Positions 11,201 through 24,520 of a stretch of DNA of 64,000 nt are shown here, piece by piece. This DNA is from Gavia stellata. Lineage: Eukaryota; Chordata; Aves; Gaviiformes; Gaviidae. The number at the start of each line of letters is the position of its first letter. The stretch's first letter is position 1. A model generated the notes under the pieces. The model was given only the letters and a program-made list of their open reading frames with translations, was not told where the DNA came from and searched no databases. The translations under genes and the position numbers were made by a program. The DNA lies in assembly GCF_030936135.1 (NCBI RefSeq), contig NC_082595.1:106309334-106373333 (forward strand), given 5' to 3'.

Positions 11201-13690
11201 GTGTAAAACAATAAGGCCTGGAGCAAGTACATGCATAACTTTTTTCCAGCTCATAAACCTAATTAGGGTGGCTTAGTAATTTACGTGCAGTCATATAGCC
11301 AGTCAGAGGCTGGGAACGTAACTTGGAAATGCTGACTCCCTTCCCCTCACTCTCTCTGCTGGATCTCTCTCCTATTGCAGGCTGAGACCGCTATTAAAAT
11401 TGTCCTTTTGCTGCCTGCTTACTACTGAAGCAGCAGTTCAGCACTGCAAACCTCGGTGCAGCCAGGCACGCAGAGAGGATTCCTGCATCCCTCTCAGCAA
11501 AGAAACACTCTCCAACTGCATGCAAACACTGGGATTTGCTGATGCCTGACTCTCAGATGAGTACTTCAGTGCTAATTTGCAATTAAATGCAGTTTAGAGT
11601 TCTACTAAACACAAAGAGCTGGTGTTTCCTCGGTGTAAAGTGCCATCACAACACTGTGCTGACTTAGTTTTACAACTCCAGGCAATTGCCTTCTATGAAC
11701 AAGCAAAGCTGTGAGGAAGGGACATGAACACAGTTTCTGCAAATACTTTCTCTCTTGTTGTAGGGGAGCATTTTGGGACATTTGTTTTAATTTCTTACTT
11801 TGAAATCAGCCAATAATCAGTATCGAGTCAATGCCAATCAGATAATCAGTATCAAATCAAACCGATCAGTATTTTAGGCTCCTGATACTGCCCAAAGACA
11901 CAAATGATCAGTTCTCTTCCAAATTCGTTCAGTAGTAAAGGTAATGCCAGATTTGTATAGACCTCCAAAAAGACTAAAGGAAACAGCAGTCCAAAAAGAA
12001 CAATATTTATCAAAATGCCCAGGCATGTTACAGTTATCCCTGGTTATATCACACATGCCTAGGGACCCCAATGCCATCAGAAGGGGTGGAAGAGAGAAAG
12101 ATATAAAGGACACTGTGCAAACATTAAATATCAAAACTTTCAGAAAATTTTTCTGATTTTCTCAGATACCTTTCAGAAGGCTATACCCTAAAATCCTTAT
12201 TCCTACAACAAAAGATTTTATTCCATAGGAGGGAGAAGAAAAGTTGAATGGCAATCAAGAAGATTCTATGTGAAACTAAGTATTAGTGAAGCTAATATGA
12301 CGATGGATCTACCTGAATTAAGAATACAGTGAAAAAACATGTAAGCACGTAGATGTGCACATATGCATGCGATTTTGCACCTGCATTTTTTGCATGTACA
12401 CACCTATACTTTCAGCATCTTACAAGAACAGGAGGAGAAACAGGACATACCTTATTCATGAACTCCATATAAAGCATCCACCCTAGAGCTCCACAGCTGC
12501 TTTTGTTTCAATGTCTGGACCGGAGGGATGTGTAAAAGCATAAACCCACACAACTCTTGGCGTTTCAAGTTTTAGAATTCAACAGGAAGAAGGGAAAATC
12601 ATGCCATTCCTCAGTAAAAGGCAACCTCTCGCCTTCCCCCCCTTCCCGACTCGTGCTCCCAGCTTCTGGATGCTGTGCTGTTCCTCCCTCTCTCGCTCTC
12701 CCCAGCAGTGCCGCTGGCGATCATCCACTTTACTCCACAAAAACCACTGTCCGGAGCATCCTGCCCCTATGTTCGTGCCGATCAGCCTTCCAAAGAAGCA
12801 GTGACACCTCGGAGAGAGACCCTGGGAGCGTACCGCTGGCAGAGGAAGGGGCGTAAGCCAGACCCAGCCAAATTCTGTCAAACCACATGTCACATGCCGC
12901 TGGATCCCTCCTGCCAGCACAGCCATAATCCTGTTTATCGCCCGCGCCACGAAACAGAGAGTGCTTTTAAACTTGAAGGTTTACGTGTTTTTTCTCACCA
13001 AGTGATTCGTACTTTCTAGTAACAGAGGAAAAAAATCTGCAGTCTTAAAAGGTGCTTTCACAGAGTTAGTAAAAGCATCTTTGGGTATTGTATTTCACTC
13101 ATGTTCACCAGCAGCACCAGTCACTTACAAAACTGGGCTGGATAGTAAGAAGATGTGTGTAAATCATCATCACCACCCTGAACTCAGTAAATTCTTACAC
13201 TAACTGAAGACCTGACTTTCACTCCCCACTGCACTAAAATAAGATTTAAAAAGCCTGCAAAAGAAGTTTACAAAGGTGAAATACAGGAATCAGTCCCAGA
13301 TTTTTCCTCACCAAGGCAGATTTCTGAGTCGGTACAGCTCTGCCCCACAGAATCAGTTTGCTTTCATCAGCTGCCTGGTCAAGAAGCACTTTCCTGGGTA
13401 ACACAGCAAAGTGAATCTGATCCTGAATATGGAAAGAATATTGCAGGGAACATTTTTTGTTGCTTTATAACCAGAGCTTAACCCTGTCACCTTTCTGCCA
13501 GGGGCTAGGAATTAAGAGGCTGCAGAAATCACCAAAAGATTTCAATAAATAACAAATTTACGTGACATTTTAATACCAAAGATCAATACAGACTATGACA
13601 CTTTTTTTGCTCCATTTTAAAAAAGATCATCACTAATTTAATTGGTGTCTTTCTATGTTTGCCAAGAGGTGAAAGGATTGTGTTCTACAA
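8251..13690. other. Intergenic sequence, no gene seen
   Basis: No supported gene. A probable old CR1 remnant lies at about 9290-9425. Bases 12600-12960 are GC-richer than their surroundings and hold overlapping open frames on both strands (99 to 123 codons), which is what GC-rich DNA gives by chance. Short hydrophobic frames near 10680-10980 carry no family signature. Confidence 0.45.
9290..9425 (-). mobile_element. Probable ancient CR1-like LINE remnant
   Basis: The order TTGTCCAGCCTATACTTAAC, TTTCACAGCCTCCCTAGG, then TTTTTTCCTGAGGTTGATTA follows the layout of reverse-complemented CR1 3' regions (TGTCCAGCCT ... CCACCTCCCTGGGCAGCCTGTTCCAGTG), but with heavy divergence. This is judged by eye only. 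Confidence 0.35.
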
Positions 13691-13749
13691 GTTGGACTTG
13701 GATGATCTTACAGGTCTTTTCCAACCTTAATGATTCTGTGATTCTGTGA
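13691..13749 (+). mobile_element. CR1 3' end fragment, plus orientation
   Basis: GTTGGACTTGGATGATCTTA, CAGGTCTTTTCCAACCTTAA and TGATTCTGTGATTCTGTGA are the last 60 or so bases of a CR1 element including its terminal 8-9 base repeats. Confidence 0.9.
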
Positions 13750-14013
13750 AGTAAAAGAGAAAAAAGAATCGTATCCTACAATGGTAAAAGAAGATAAGAG
13801 GAAGCAAATGATTTCCAGAAATATGGAGATTCTTCTGAGCCAGGGCACAGTCTTAGAGTAAGGCTGGATATCACTCTCCGATAGTTACATAAAAAAGAAA
13901 AGCAGCATGTTTTCTCCGTTCCTAATGAAGGAATTGGGACTAGCCCAGTTTTTGGTTACAGGCTGGCCCCAGCTAGTTCACCTAGACTGCAGCCTTCCTT
14001 GGCGCACACGCAG

Positions 14014-14074
14014 ATCACAGAATCACAGAATCAGTACGGTTGGAAAAGACCTGTAAGATCATCGAGTCCAACCT
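14014..14074 (-). mobile_element. CR1 3' end fragment, minus orientation
   Basis: ATCACAGAATCACAGAATCA is followed by ACGGTTGGAAAAGACCTGTA and AGATCATCGAGTCCAACCTG: a CR1 3' end in reverse complement, cut after about 60 bases and followed by a short A run. It lies 265 bases from the plus-oriented fragment at 13691-13749, so the two form an inverted pair. Confidence 0.9.
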
Positions 14075-14155
14075 GAAAAAAAAATCCTTCAGCCTGTAAG
14101 CACAGCGTATAAAGGGAGGAATCATGAAACTCCAGAGAGTAACTTTCTAACAGAA

Positions 14156-14686
14156 TGTGCTGGGTTTGGCCGGGATAGAGTTAATTTTCTTCATAGTGGC
14201 TAATATAGGGCTGTGTTTTGGATTTGTGCTGGAAACAGTGTTGATAAAGCAGGGATGTTTTAATTATTGCTGAGCAGTGCAGGGACAGCAGCAGGACAGC
14301 TGACCCCAACTAACCAAAGGGATGTTCCATACCATATGATGCCATGCTCAGCATATAAACCAGGGGGAAGGTTGGCCGGGGGGGCCATTGCTCGGGGACT
14401 GGCTGGGCATCAGTCGGTTGGTGGTGAGCAATTGTTTTCATTTGCATCACTTGTCTTTCTTGGGTTTTACTTCTCTCTCTCTTTGTTATTTTCCTTTTCA
14501 TTACAATTTTTTGTTATTTTTTTTATTATTAATATTATTTTATTTCAATTATTAAACTGTTCTTATCTCAATCCATGAGTTTTCTCACTTTTACCCTTCC
14601 AATTCTCTTCCCCCCATCCCGCTGCGGGGGGAGAGAGCGAGCATCTCTTGTGGTGCTTAGCTGCCGGCTGGGGTTAAACCACGACA
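14156..14686 (+). mobile_element. Solo LTR of an endogenous retrovirus
   Basis: The block runs from TGTGCTGGGTTTGGCCGGGA to GGTTAAACCACGACA, with TG...CA ends, a TATA-like CATATAAA at 14352-14359 and an ATTAAA polyadenylation signal at 14551-14556 preceded by a T-rich tract. This start and end are familiar from a very common bird LTR. No gag, pol or env sequence adjoins it, so it is a solo LTR left by recombination between two LTRs. Flanking bases (CAGAA and CTGAC) do not match, so a target duplication is not visible. The edge could be 14156 or 14158. Confidence 0.88.
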
Positions 14687-16704
14687 CTGACCCAAAATCC
14701 AGGCTACCCCATCAAAAGCCTCACCTGGCAAGTGACTTCAGGACAGTTCACTACAGAATTAACAGGAACACAGTGCTTTACACTCAATTGACTTGCAGCC
14801 GATTTGCAGAAAATGTTCATTATTAATGCCATGTTTTATTTACAGAGTGAAGAACCAGGACGGAGAAAGATGAAAAGCACACGGGTTTCCAAATAGAAAA
14901 TTCACTCTAGGCAAGATTTTCAGTCTTCCAAACTGTCAGCATGTACCAAAACACTTGTAGACGTCAGGAAAGCTCTTGGGATATGAAGCTCCAACCTCTC
15001 CAAAACCACTCCTGTGCTGCTACCCTGCAAGCCTCGAGAGGAGACCAAGGTAACCAGCTACTTTGTAGGCAGTAAGTCCCAAAGAAAGATGCTACATGGT
15101 GTCCCTCCACTCTTCATCTTCACTTTTTTCACATCAGCATGGCACAGAGTGAGAAACAGCAGCACTTGGTGAGGGTTAGAGAGAGCAGTATAACACAGGA
15201 TGGGCGCAACTTGGAAAGAGCAAAGAAGAATGGGTGAAAAGGAGGAAAAGAGAAAGATGGGTGTAATTTATAGCATCACCCAGAGCCTTTGGTGCTAGGA
15301 GACAGCAGAAGCATGGTTCTCCTCCAAAGCAGTAACCAAAGAACTGGACTTTCAGGGCTCCCACTGATACTTCCAGCCTATAACATCATTTTTTAAGGAA
15401 GATTTTGATATTTGCTATGGAGTCAAACACCAGTAGATGTAAAGTATATATTGAAGTCCTTCTGGGGCATGTCACTTATCTCCAGGAAAGAGTTTGCTTT
15501 CCCTAGTTGCAGAAATCATGGCAAACAACTCATGAAAGGCAGCAGTGGAAGAAAATTGAGTTTATTCCTCAGTTCACTGCAGGTGGTGTTGGTGATATGA
15601 TGTTGTCGTTGTTAGTAATAGACCACTGACCTCAAGTCCTCCTCTTAGCCCTCATCTTAACTGGACTCGACTGGCTTTGCTTGCTCTAACAGCAAAGTGG
15701 TCAGGTGACTAAACACGTAACAGCAAAAGAAAATGGTCCGATGGTTATTTTTGTCACTGCGGTCCTTGTTCAGTAGCTTTAAAACTTAGACTTGTTCATA
15801 TTTAGTAAGGTTTAGTCATATTGCATATGGCAAAGGTCCAGTAAAGAACCATGTGTGAGTGAAAATCCTAGCATAGTATAGTATCATAGATCACTGGGAA
15901 AGAAGCTCACTGACAGTATAAAAATATCCTCAAGCAAACCACAAAACTGAAGAGTATCAGAAGAAGAAACTATTGCCATCAACAGCAACGCTGGCAGCTT
16001 GGGGCACTGACGTCTTGCCATGACAACCCTTGGCCAGTGCCCACAGGAAATCACAGGCAACTTTAAGGGTGGGAAAGTAGCTTGGAGAAGAAAAACAAAA
16101 AAAGGATAGTGTAGCCAGGATATTGCTCTTAATTAGATCAGTAATTTCACATCTTTTATTTTAATTAAACAATTTGAATTATTGATGCATAATGTCATTT
16201 TAATTGGACCAGTAGCAGCTTTTGCCGTATTTTAATTTGGCTAGCCATCAATTCTTGTATGTGTGTACAAGGTCCATAACAAGATTTTGACTGCACCAGG
16301 CCAGGCTTAGGATGCGGTACCAATGCAAATGCTGTGAAGACGAACTAGTCCAGGCATGTGGGACTTCATGAAGATGTGAGACTTAAAAGATTCAAGTTGT
16401 GGAACATTTTTTCAGGAACCAAGAAGCTGCTGGTTTTCTCCCAAGCTTGGAAGAATTCAGGTGGTATGTACCTTTCATGTCAAGACTGTCATAAATAGAG
16501 AAATGAAAGCCAATAGTGAACACGCTTGCAAGAACACAAAAATGGATGTTTAATTAGGGGTTTTTTTAAGAAAAAAAAAAAAGGTGCAGAAGAAAAAAAA
16601 CAGTACAGGGGAGGAAAAACCCTTCAGCCTACCACTTCATTCACAGATTTTTTTTTCTATTTCTGAAGCAGCCTTTTAAAAAATTGTTGATCTAATACAA
16701 AAGC

Positions 16705-16726
16705 AAAAAAAAAAAAAAAAAAAAAA
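16705..16726 (+). repeat. Poly(A) tract, 22 bases
   Basis: An uninterrupted A run. No retrocopy body with matching structure was recognised upstream, so it may be a simple homopolymer. Confidence 0.85.
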
Positions 16727-19700
16727 GTTGATCAGAATGGCTGTAATTCAGTTACTGGTACACCACAGCACTGTAACATATCTTTTCAACAAAAAACATG
16801 AAGCACCATAAAGCCCCACGTTACCTGCATCATTTGCACCACAATGCAGTATTCTTGGTGCAGCAGGTAAAACATCAGTCCAAAGTAAACGCAGTCATGG
16901 GCCAACTCCAGGTTGTCTTAAACGTTTGGCATGTTCATTCACATGGTTATAAAAAAAAATCATGACTTGATGTTTAATGTCACACTGATCAATTGAGATA
17001 AAACTTAAGTAACTCTCTGCTCTGCTTATGCAGTTTCCGCTTGGCTACACACAATGGCTTGAAAGAGGGAAATTTGAGTGCAAGAGCCTCATCCGTCAGG
17101 ATGTGTCCACCTAAATTACTCCTATGTCACTTGCACTCTCTCATTAGGAAGTAGATGCCAGGACTTATTAGAGGGCAAGGCTGTGCGAAACTCCAAGTCA
17201 TACTTCATGACACGTGACAGAACGAATTAATACAATGCCAGTACAAAGCTTAAGGCGCAGATGAGCTCAGTGTTGGTGGGTGCCATCCTCTCTTGGGGCC
17301 TCATCTTCTAGCTGCCAAAACATATTAACCGACTCATTGACTATGCTAAATCTACTAGCACCATTTTGGATGATATTTTAAATATTAATGCTGGGACAGG
17401 ATTTGGCAAGTGAAGCAATTGTGCACGTGCCCAGGCCTTCACTGTTGGCATGACACTGGATGAGATCTAGTGCCCTTGACATTGAGACCTTCTCCACAGT
17501 GACCAATCCACTGAGAAAGATACCTTGCACAGCAAATGATGGTGATGCAAGTACATCAGTCCACAGATATCAAAATGAAAGTTCTTGAGAAGTTAGAGAT
17601 TTATGGGATGGAGGAGCAATAGCATTTTAAAACAATGCACAGCAGTTTAGCGGGAGGGGAATTTTTATAGCTTGAGAAGACATAGCAAGAAGCTCAGAAG
17701 CGTATGCAGTTCGTTCTTTGTGCAGTTAGAAATTTAAGACACCTCTAGAAATTTTCTGTCTCCAGAGAGCAGAAAACTGCTGATCACAAAACTTACCCTG
17801 AAGTCCTCTCTTGAAAAGGTAAAGTGGGGAAAGACCCTTTTATAAATAAAAAGCTATAAAGTTAAATTAAAGGAAGGAAAGAAGGAGGTGACAGGTAGCA
17901 TTTAGAGATACTGTTGTCATTTTTTTGAGGAAGAGAAGATCTGAATGGCTAAATGAAGAGAGAAATGGGAAAACAGTATGTTTTAGTTAACAACAGTCCT
18001 AACCAGGAAAAAATAAGCCACACACACACAAGTAAAAGCGATCAGAAAAAATGTTTGGAAGAAGTATTGCATCCTTACTGCACCAAAACCTCACAGCTCC
18101 TTTTCATCCACAGATTTCACACTGAAATAGCCACAATAGCACTGAAATTTCTTTCTTCATTTTGGATACCTGTCTTCAAGTTGTCCCTGCGCTGCACAAT
18201 TCTCAGATGAGCATTCAAGTGGATGGTCAATACTATGGCTCAAGTTACAGTCCAAAACAAATAAACAAAAATAAGAATTTGATCTTTTGGCCTGTAAGGC
18301 AAGTTCACAATTATTTATCCACCTATCTGCACCCATCCGTTGTATTTTGGCTGTAATTTTCTTGGTGCAGAAGTTTTTCTTCAAGTCTTGACCATTTGTA
18401 TCCAAATTACCACTATTATTTGTCAAGAGACAGCCTATTCTAGCCTTTCTGACTAATAAATGTTCCAACTTTGAAGTTATGAATTAGTCACCTGCAAGTT
18501 CTTGAGAAGTTACAAGGCAACTGGAAGCATGAAAACTCCGGTGTGTTTTGTTCATCAAAACACAGCTCTCTCCCTCTACACATAGTATGTAGCTGCTTGC
18601 AGTGCCATTCCTTTTGGACAGATAGCTTGAGTCAGGTAGGAAGGTAAAATATTTCCCTTTTCTTCTGCCCCCTCAAGAAAAAAAACTCATTCATCTTAGC
18701 ATGTAATGCTCAAGAGAAATAGAATCTTTTCTATGTGAAAAGAAATCCTTGTCAGGTATATGAGTTACTCTTACCTTGTGCGAAGTGGCTGTCTCCACTG
18801 CTCCACCAGCAACTGGACCTTCAGGGACACATGTTCCATCATATCTAGCCATGGAAAATTCCTCAAGGCTTCTCTCTTCTCTTGTTTTCTGCCTATTTTA
18901 GTCCTCATCCTGTTACAGATAACCTTCTTCAACCTTTTCTCTTGCTCTAAGCCCTTCCTGATTTCTTGACTCCCACTTCCTTTCTTCCTTGTACCTAGAA
19001 CAACATTTCTCAGATGTGTTGTCCAAAACTCTCTCAGCCACTTTGAGATGTCATGGGATGGGATCCATCTACATTAAGCTCTTATTAGTTACTGCAGAGA
19101 AACAGATAGTTTGGGTCTCATTATCGCCAGAGGCCATTTCACCCCTCTATAAAAATGCATAGTTGAGAGCAGTCAAGGGAACTGCTCTCTAAACATGCCA
19201 GGTTTTCTAGGACTAGAGAACTAGGTCTAAAATTAGTCCTAATTCTAACTTGCCCTATACACATCCCTCCAAAACAACTTGTACCAACCTCCACTGCAAA
19301 CGTAAGCAATGTCTCCTTTAGCATGCATGCATGTAGGAATATTTTTCCCTTACTAAGGCATACAAAACCTGTGTGATCAATCAAGCCACTAATTCTGTCC
19401 TCTGGGTCTGCAGAACTTGCCAAAGACAACCTTAAACTAGGCCACCTGCTGACAGTTCATTCAGGCCATCTGGGTATGTCTCACTTTAAACAAGTCCTGT
19501 CTCAGGCAATGACAATACCTTGGGATCTTCTAGTTTCAGCCAGGGATCCTCAGTCTCCCAAGAGGAGCAATATGAAAGGTACAAAGCAAAGAGACAGCTA
19601 AATAAAGTGCAACAGCCCGTCATGTACAGGTGAGCAGACTTCTGGACTTAATTCTATGATATACGAAGAGAATTACATATGCAGGTTAAGATTCATCTCA

Positions 19701-20485
19701 CCTAACATTAGTTGATGACATATTAAACATCAAAATTTAAATATCTATATGCCTTTTATCTTTAAGCACAAGAAAAACAAACAGAAAACACCACCTTCAT
19801 CATGGAATCATTCAAAAGAGGAAGTAGGTTAAATAAAGAAAAATGGAAAAATGTAGTTTTCTTAAAAATTTGAAATTAACATTTCTGAAGTGAAATACTT
19901 CCTAAATACTAATTTTTAATTTCTTTATTGCCAAAAATATATATTAATTCTGAAAACTGAATGAAAATTAAAGCAGTTGACTTGCTTCTCAGTTTCTTAA
20001 GGAAATGAGGACTACATAATTACATAATTACACTGCCCAAGTTTTCCCCAACAACTTTTGAACTTATTAATTCCCTCCAAAACAGAAATGAGTAGAAATC
20101 TCTATATCTCTTTTAATGTTTTGAAAAATCAGTAAGAACATACAGATGCAGAACCATAACCCTCAGGAAAGAAAGGAGGCAGAACCATGACCTGTGCCAT
20201 CAACGGAGGCTAATGAGGGTATCAACCTTTGTTTTGTGCCTCATTGGTCAACTGAAACACCAATATTTTTAGGTATAATATTTTTCTTTCAACACCTCTT
20301 AGGGTTAAGAGGTATGGAAAGAATGTAGCATGACTATTTCAGAGGGAAAAGGGAAGATATGCATTAATGGATGAAGAATAATAGAAAAATCAAGCTGCAT
20401 CGATCCCACTGCTTGTGATAAAACTGGTTATTTGTTTGTATTTATTTGAAACTGTAAAAATCTCACCAATTGGACAAGCTGTACA

Positions 20486-20557
20486 TATCACCTATTTGGG
20501 TGGGTAGCCTGGCAGACCCCATTGGGGTTGGTATCACCTATTTCAGTTGGTAGGCTG
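20486..20557. repeat. Imperfect direct duplication (two copies of about 27 bases)
   Basis: TATCACCTATTTGGGTGGGT continuing to AGCCTGG recurs as TATCACCTATTTCAGTTGGT continuing to AGGCTGG, separated by about 20 bases. Confidence 0.6.
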
Positions 20558-23500
20558 GTAAGTATGGGTAGACACCATATTTAAAATGAGAAATGCATTG
20601 ACTTAAGAGTCTAGAAAAAAGGCAACAGAACCACAGAAAAAAACCCACCAACCACAACAAAAGATACATTTTAAAAATATTGTTTAATCTGAAATGGAAA
20701 TTATTCAAGAGAGACCTCTGAACAGTGTAAAACTGTTTAGAAGAGTAATTAAATTTGCTTCTACCTATGTTAGAAAGGACAAGAAAGGAATGGGGCTAAC
20801 AATTCAATGGAAGAGGTAGTCACTAGACATTAGGAAAAAAAACAACAAGCTTGGACTGACATCTAGTAGAAACGGTTTCAGAAGAGTTAGGGGAAGAGAG
20901 ATGGACTAGATAATTTCTCAGATTCCCTACTTCTCTTGTTTTGAGACTATATAATGTAACTACCCTTTTATGAAAACAGCCCATATATCAAGTAAATATT
21001 GATGTAACCAGCACAGAAAAAGACCTCATGTATCAAAACCAGGTAACAGATACTGAAATGCTTTAAATAGCAAAGTTCAAAAGAGTATGAAACACTATTT
21101 GATTGATCTGTGTCCACTTGCATTGTACAATTCTCTACTTCATACCATCAGTTCAAGAAAGAAATCAAACACATTTGTTGGCAGAGATAAAGCTCATGGG
21201 GTTGTACATTAATGACATTAGACCCAAAGGCAATTCTTGCTGGGTTTGAAACAAGGAGCTGGGTTTGAATCCTGACTGCTTTAATAGTTCAGAGTATTAA
21301 AGAGTTTGGACTCTCTACTTGCAAAAAATTAAAATTAAATAGCCCCTTTAAATATTTCCTTTGATGGAAGAATTTCTTCTGAATTTGAAACCAAAGACCC
21401 TCCAGCAATTTCAGCAATGATTTTGTCTTTTCATTGCTAGAAAAGTGTAGCCACTTCTTGCTATATTTCATTTCCCTAGATATAAAAAATGGAGTCCAAC
21501 CACCTAATTCTGCCTACATCTAATTATTAAACACATTGGTGGCAGTCTGAGGAAGAGGAAAATCACAAGTCACCTGGATCCATCATCTCCCCACACAGAC
21601 TCCCGCTATCTTCATTGCAAATGAAAAAAGGACAAAGGACACGTTTCTCTTAATTTTCCAGTATATTAGACAAGCTTCAGCTTCTCCATTTCTCTCCATT
21701 TAAAGGACAGGAAAAAACTTAATAATGTTTAAAACTAACTCAAGAACACTCCATATTTATTGTATTATTAAAACAACTCAGGCAATATTGAGGTAACACT
21801 ATTTAGTTATGACAATGAACCTTAAGCTAAGGTACTGATTTTTAGAATAGTATTAGAAGAACTAATATTTGGTTGAGATGGTCAGAGTCTTTCTAAGGGC
21901 AATAATATAGCTTAATAGCTAATAGAAATGAGGATGCTTTGACTTATGCAGAGTTATGGATCAGTTTGACATTTGCAGAAAAGAAACAGAATCTCTTCCA
22001 TGGAGAGCTCCAACTAGGGCTAAAGACCAAAACCAATTTTTCTCCATGAAGAATTTTTATATTTTGCTACCATTTTGTTGTGAATGTAGTGTCTCACTAG
22101 GCTTTTTTTGATCCATTTTGGAACAGCTCAGCTGATCCAACCCTGATCAGCTCACAATCATATTAAGCACAAAAGGATTCTTCCACTGGTCTTGTTTGCT
22201 TGTGTGAGCATGTGTGCTCGCGCACATGCTTCCCTGCCCTGAGGTCCTTCATGAATGAGTGACTTAGCATGACTCATAACGGGCACAGAGCTGCTAATTA
22301 CTGTGCTCTAAAAGTTACACAGCCCAATTAATCCACTGCAAAATGATCATCAGCAACTGTTTGACCTCCTTTCCCAAGAGCAGTGCTCTATAGCAAAGAG
22401 GACTTGATAGTCAGGTGTGTCTTGAACAAATGTTTTGAACATAAGGAACATGAGTCTCACTTCCTACACACACAGAATACAACAGGATAAAAAAAATAAA
22501 GTCCTTATTCTCAGCTCCCAAGCTTTTTACCAGCTTCCATCACAAAAATACTCTCCCTGCCTTCTCTCCAAAACACTCAGTGTCTCTGCAGGAAGGGGAA
22601 CCTCCAAATTTCCAGAATGGAGCAGCTCCCTTCTGTGACAGCAAATCACTTTCCTGTGCGTCTTTAGCTGGAGAGATGTACTTGGGTTTGTACCTGCCAT
22701 TACTTCAGCTACAAACTTCCTGGTTATTTGTGTAAGTTTTGTTAAACTAATTAAGTTACACCAGTGGTTTCAGTGAGTGGTTTTGATAAGATTGCATGCA
22801 ACACATCAGAGAAATAAGTCTCTGCTTGTGCAGTTACCACCACTCCAACACCATCCTTTAGAGAGAATAATACCTTAACTGTGTGGTTCTCATTTTGGCT
22901 CCTGTTTGTTTAGTTTTTGAACACACTGGCAGCCTGCTGGTTGGTATATGTTTGCCTACATATATGACTACCTCCTTTAGAGTCAATAGCTAGAGAAGGA
23001 TTGATGAGAAGTGGAAGTTATTGATGAAGCACCATATCCTTGAAGCAATGCTGTTGTCTCTTCGCTCACGGGTCCAGGCTTTCCTTAGGTCCATGCTCCT
23101 GGGTGAAAGAGGGGAAAGAAACAGGAGAATATTTTTTATCCACCTCAATTGATTTATCCCCTATCATACAGCCCTACGAACAGTTGTATGACACAGATGA
23201 GAGAACATGCGAGAATAGATATTCATCAAACTTAGCATTGCTGCCAAAAAAAGGTACCTGGAGCAGTATCCTGACAGAAGAGTTCATGTAAAAGCAAAAT
23301 TTCTTTGCAACCACAGAGAAAGAGGGGTATCTATTATGCACCTGATTCCCAGGATCTCACACGAGTCTTCACTGGAGTTGCTGGTTTGTTCACCACAGCA
23401 ATAGGATTTTGACTGTATAGCTTGCACAACCTCCACTGAGCTGCAGTGATCAGGGAACTGTAACCATCAGATCAGCCAGTTTAATGCAAGCATGACCCAA

Positions 23501-23735
23501 CTGAGGCCACCAGCTGAGTTGTCCAATGGCAACTGTATGTGTAAATGCTATTTTCAAGTCTTTCTTTGGGTGCCCTTTGGGCACAGAAAACAAGAAAAAA
23601 CACCGTCTCTGGCCTGTTAAGCAGAACCTCCTGAAGAGGACAGAAAAAGTGAATGCAAAAGAGAGGAAAAAGAAAAGAAAAGAATGGGCAGAAACAGCAG
23701 TAGTAGGTGGGCAAAAGAGAAAGGTATTTAGAATC

Positions 23736-24520
23736 AGAATCACAGAATCACAAAATCACTAAGGTTGGAAAAGACCTGTCAGATCATCAAGTCCAACCAT
23801 CAACTAACCAACACCACCATGCCCATTAAGCCATGTCCCACAGTGCCACGTCCACACGTTCCTTGAACGCCTCCAGTGAGGGTGACTCCACCACTTCCCT
23901 GAGCAGCTTATTCCAGTGTCTCACCACTCTCTCAATAAAGAAATTTTTCCTAATATCCAGCCTGAACCTCCCCTGGCGCAACTTGAGGCCATTTCCTCTT
24001 GTCCTATCACTTGTCACTTGGGAGAAGAGACCAACACCCACCTCTCTGCAACCCCCTTTCAGGTAGTTGTAGAGAGCGATGAGGTCTCCCCTCAGCCTCC
24101 TCTTCTCCAGACTGAACAACCCCCGTTCCCTCAGCCGCTCCTCATCAGACTTGTGCTCCAGACCCCTCACCAGCTTCGTCACCCTTCTCTGGACACGCTC
24201 CAGCACCTCAATGTCCTTCTTGGAGTGAGGGGCCCAAAACTGAACACAGCATTCGAGGTGCGGCCTCACCAGCACCGAGTACAGGGGCACGATCCCCTCC
24301 CTGCTCCTGCTGGCCACACTCTTTCTGATACAAGCCAGGATGCCGTTGGCCTTCTTGGCCACCTGGGCACACTGCTGGCTCATCTTCAGCCGGCTGTCGA
24401 CCAACACCCCCCAGGTCCTTTTCTGCGGGGGAGCTTTCCAGCCACTCGTCCCCAAGCCTGTAGCGTTGCATGGGGTTGTTGTGACCCAAGTGCAGGACCC
24501 GGCATTTGGCCTTGTTGAAC
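23736..24520 (-). mobile_element. CR1 LINE, 5'-truncated copy, longest in the window
   Basis: It begins with AGAATCACAGAATCACAAAA and AAGGTTGGAAAAGACCTGTC and extends about 785 bases. On the minus strand an open frame of some 237 codons covers the C-terminal part of the CR1 reverse transcriptase, beginning near [15 protein letters not shown], through [15 protein letters not shown] and [11 protein letters not shown] to [12 protein letters not shown]. One reading-frame shift separates the first part from the rest: the segment up to [10 protein letters not shown] and the segment from VLVDSRLK are best read in different frames. The element is therefore a dead fragment. Confidence 0.95.

Larger units (their letters stand above)
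14687..23735. other. Intergenic sequence, no gene seen
   Basis: About 9 kb without a supported gene or a clear young repeat. It contains a 22-base A run (16705-16726), an AT-rich block with clustered TAATT cores at 16125-16260, and an imperfect direct duplication at 20486-20512 and 20532-20557. Open frames (for example 18157-18468 and 19139-19429 minus) show no recognisable domains. Confidence 0.45.

Noticed and set aside
10677-11232. Overlapping hydrophobic minus-strand frames that might be missing OPN5 helices
   Set aside because: They contain no opsin motifs, and OPN5 exons must lie left of position 257 because the first coding exon is there and the gene is on the minus strand.
12579-13019. 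Overlapping frames in a GC-richer stretch
   Set aside because: Frames are open on both strands at once, as expected by chance in GC-rich DNA, and no domain is seen.
17230-17560. Possible decayed retrocopy
   Set aside because: One frame reads LPKHINRLIDYAKSTSTIL and looks protein-like, but stops flank it and I could not link it to any gene.
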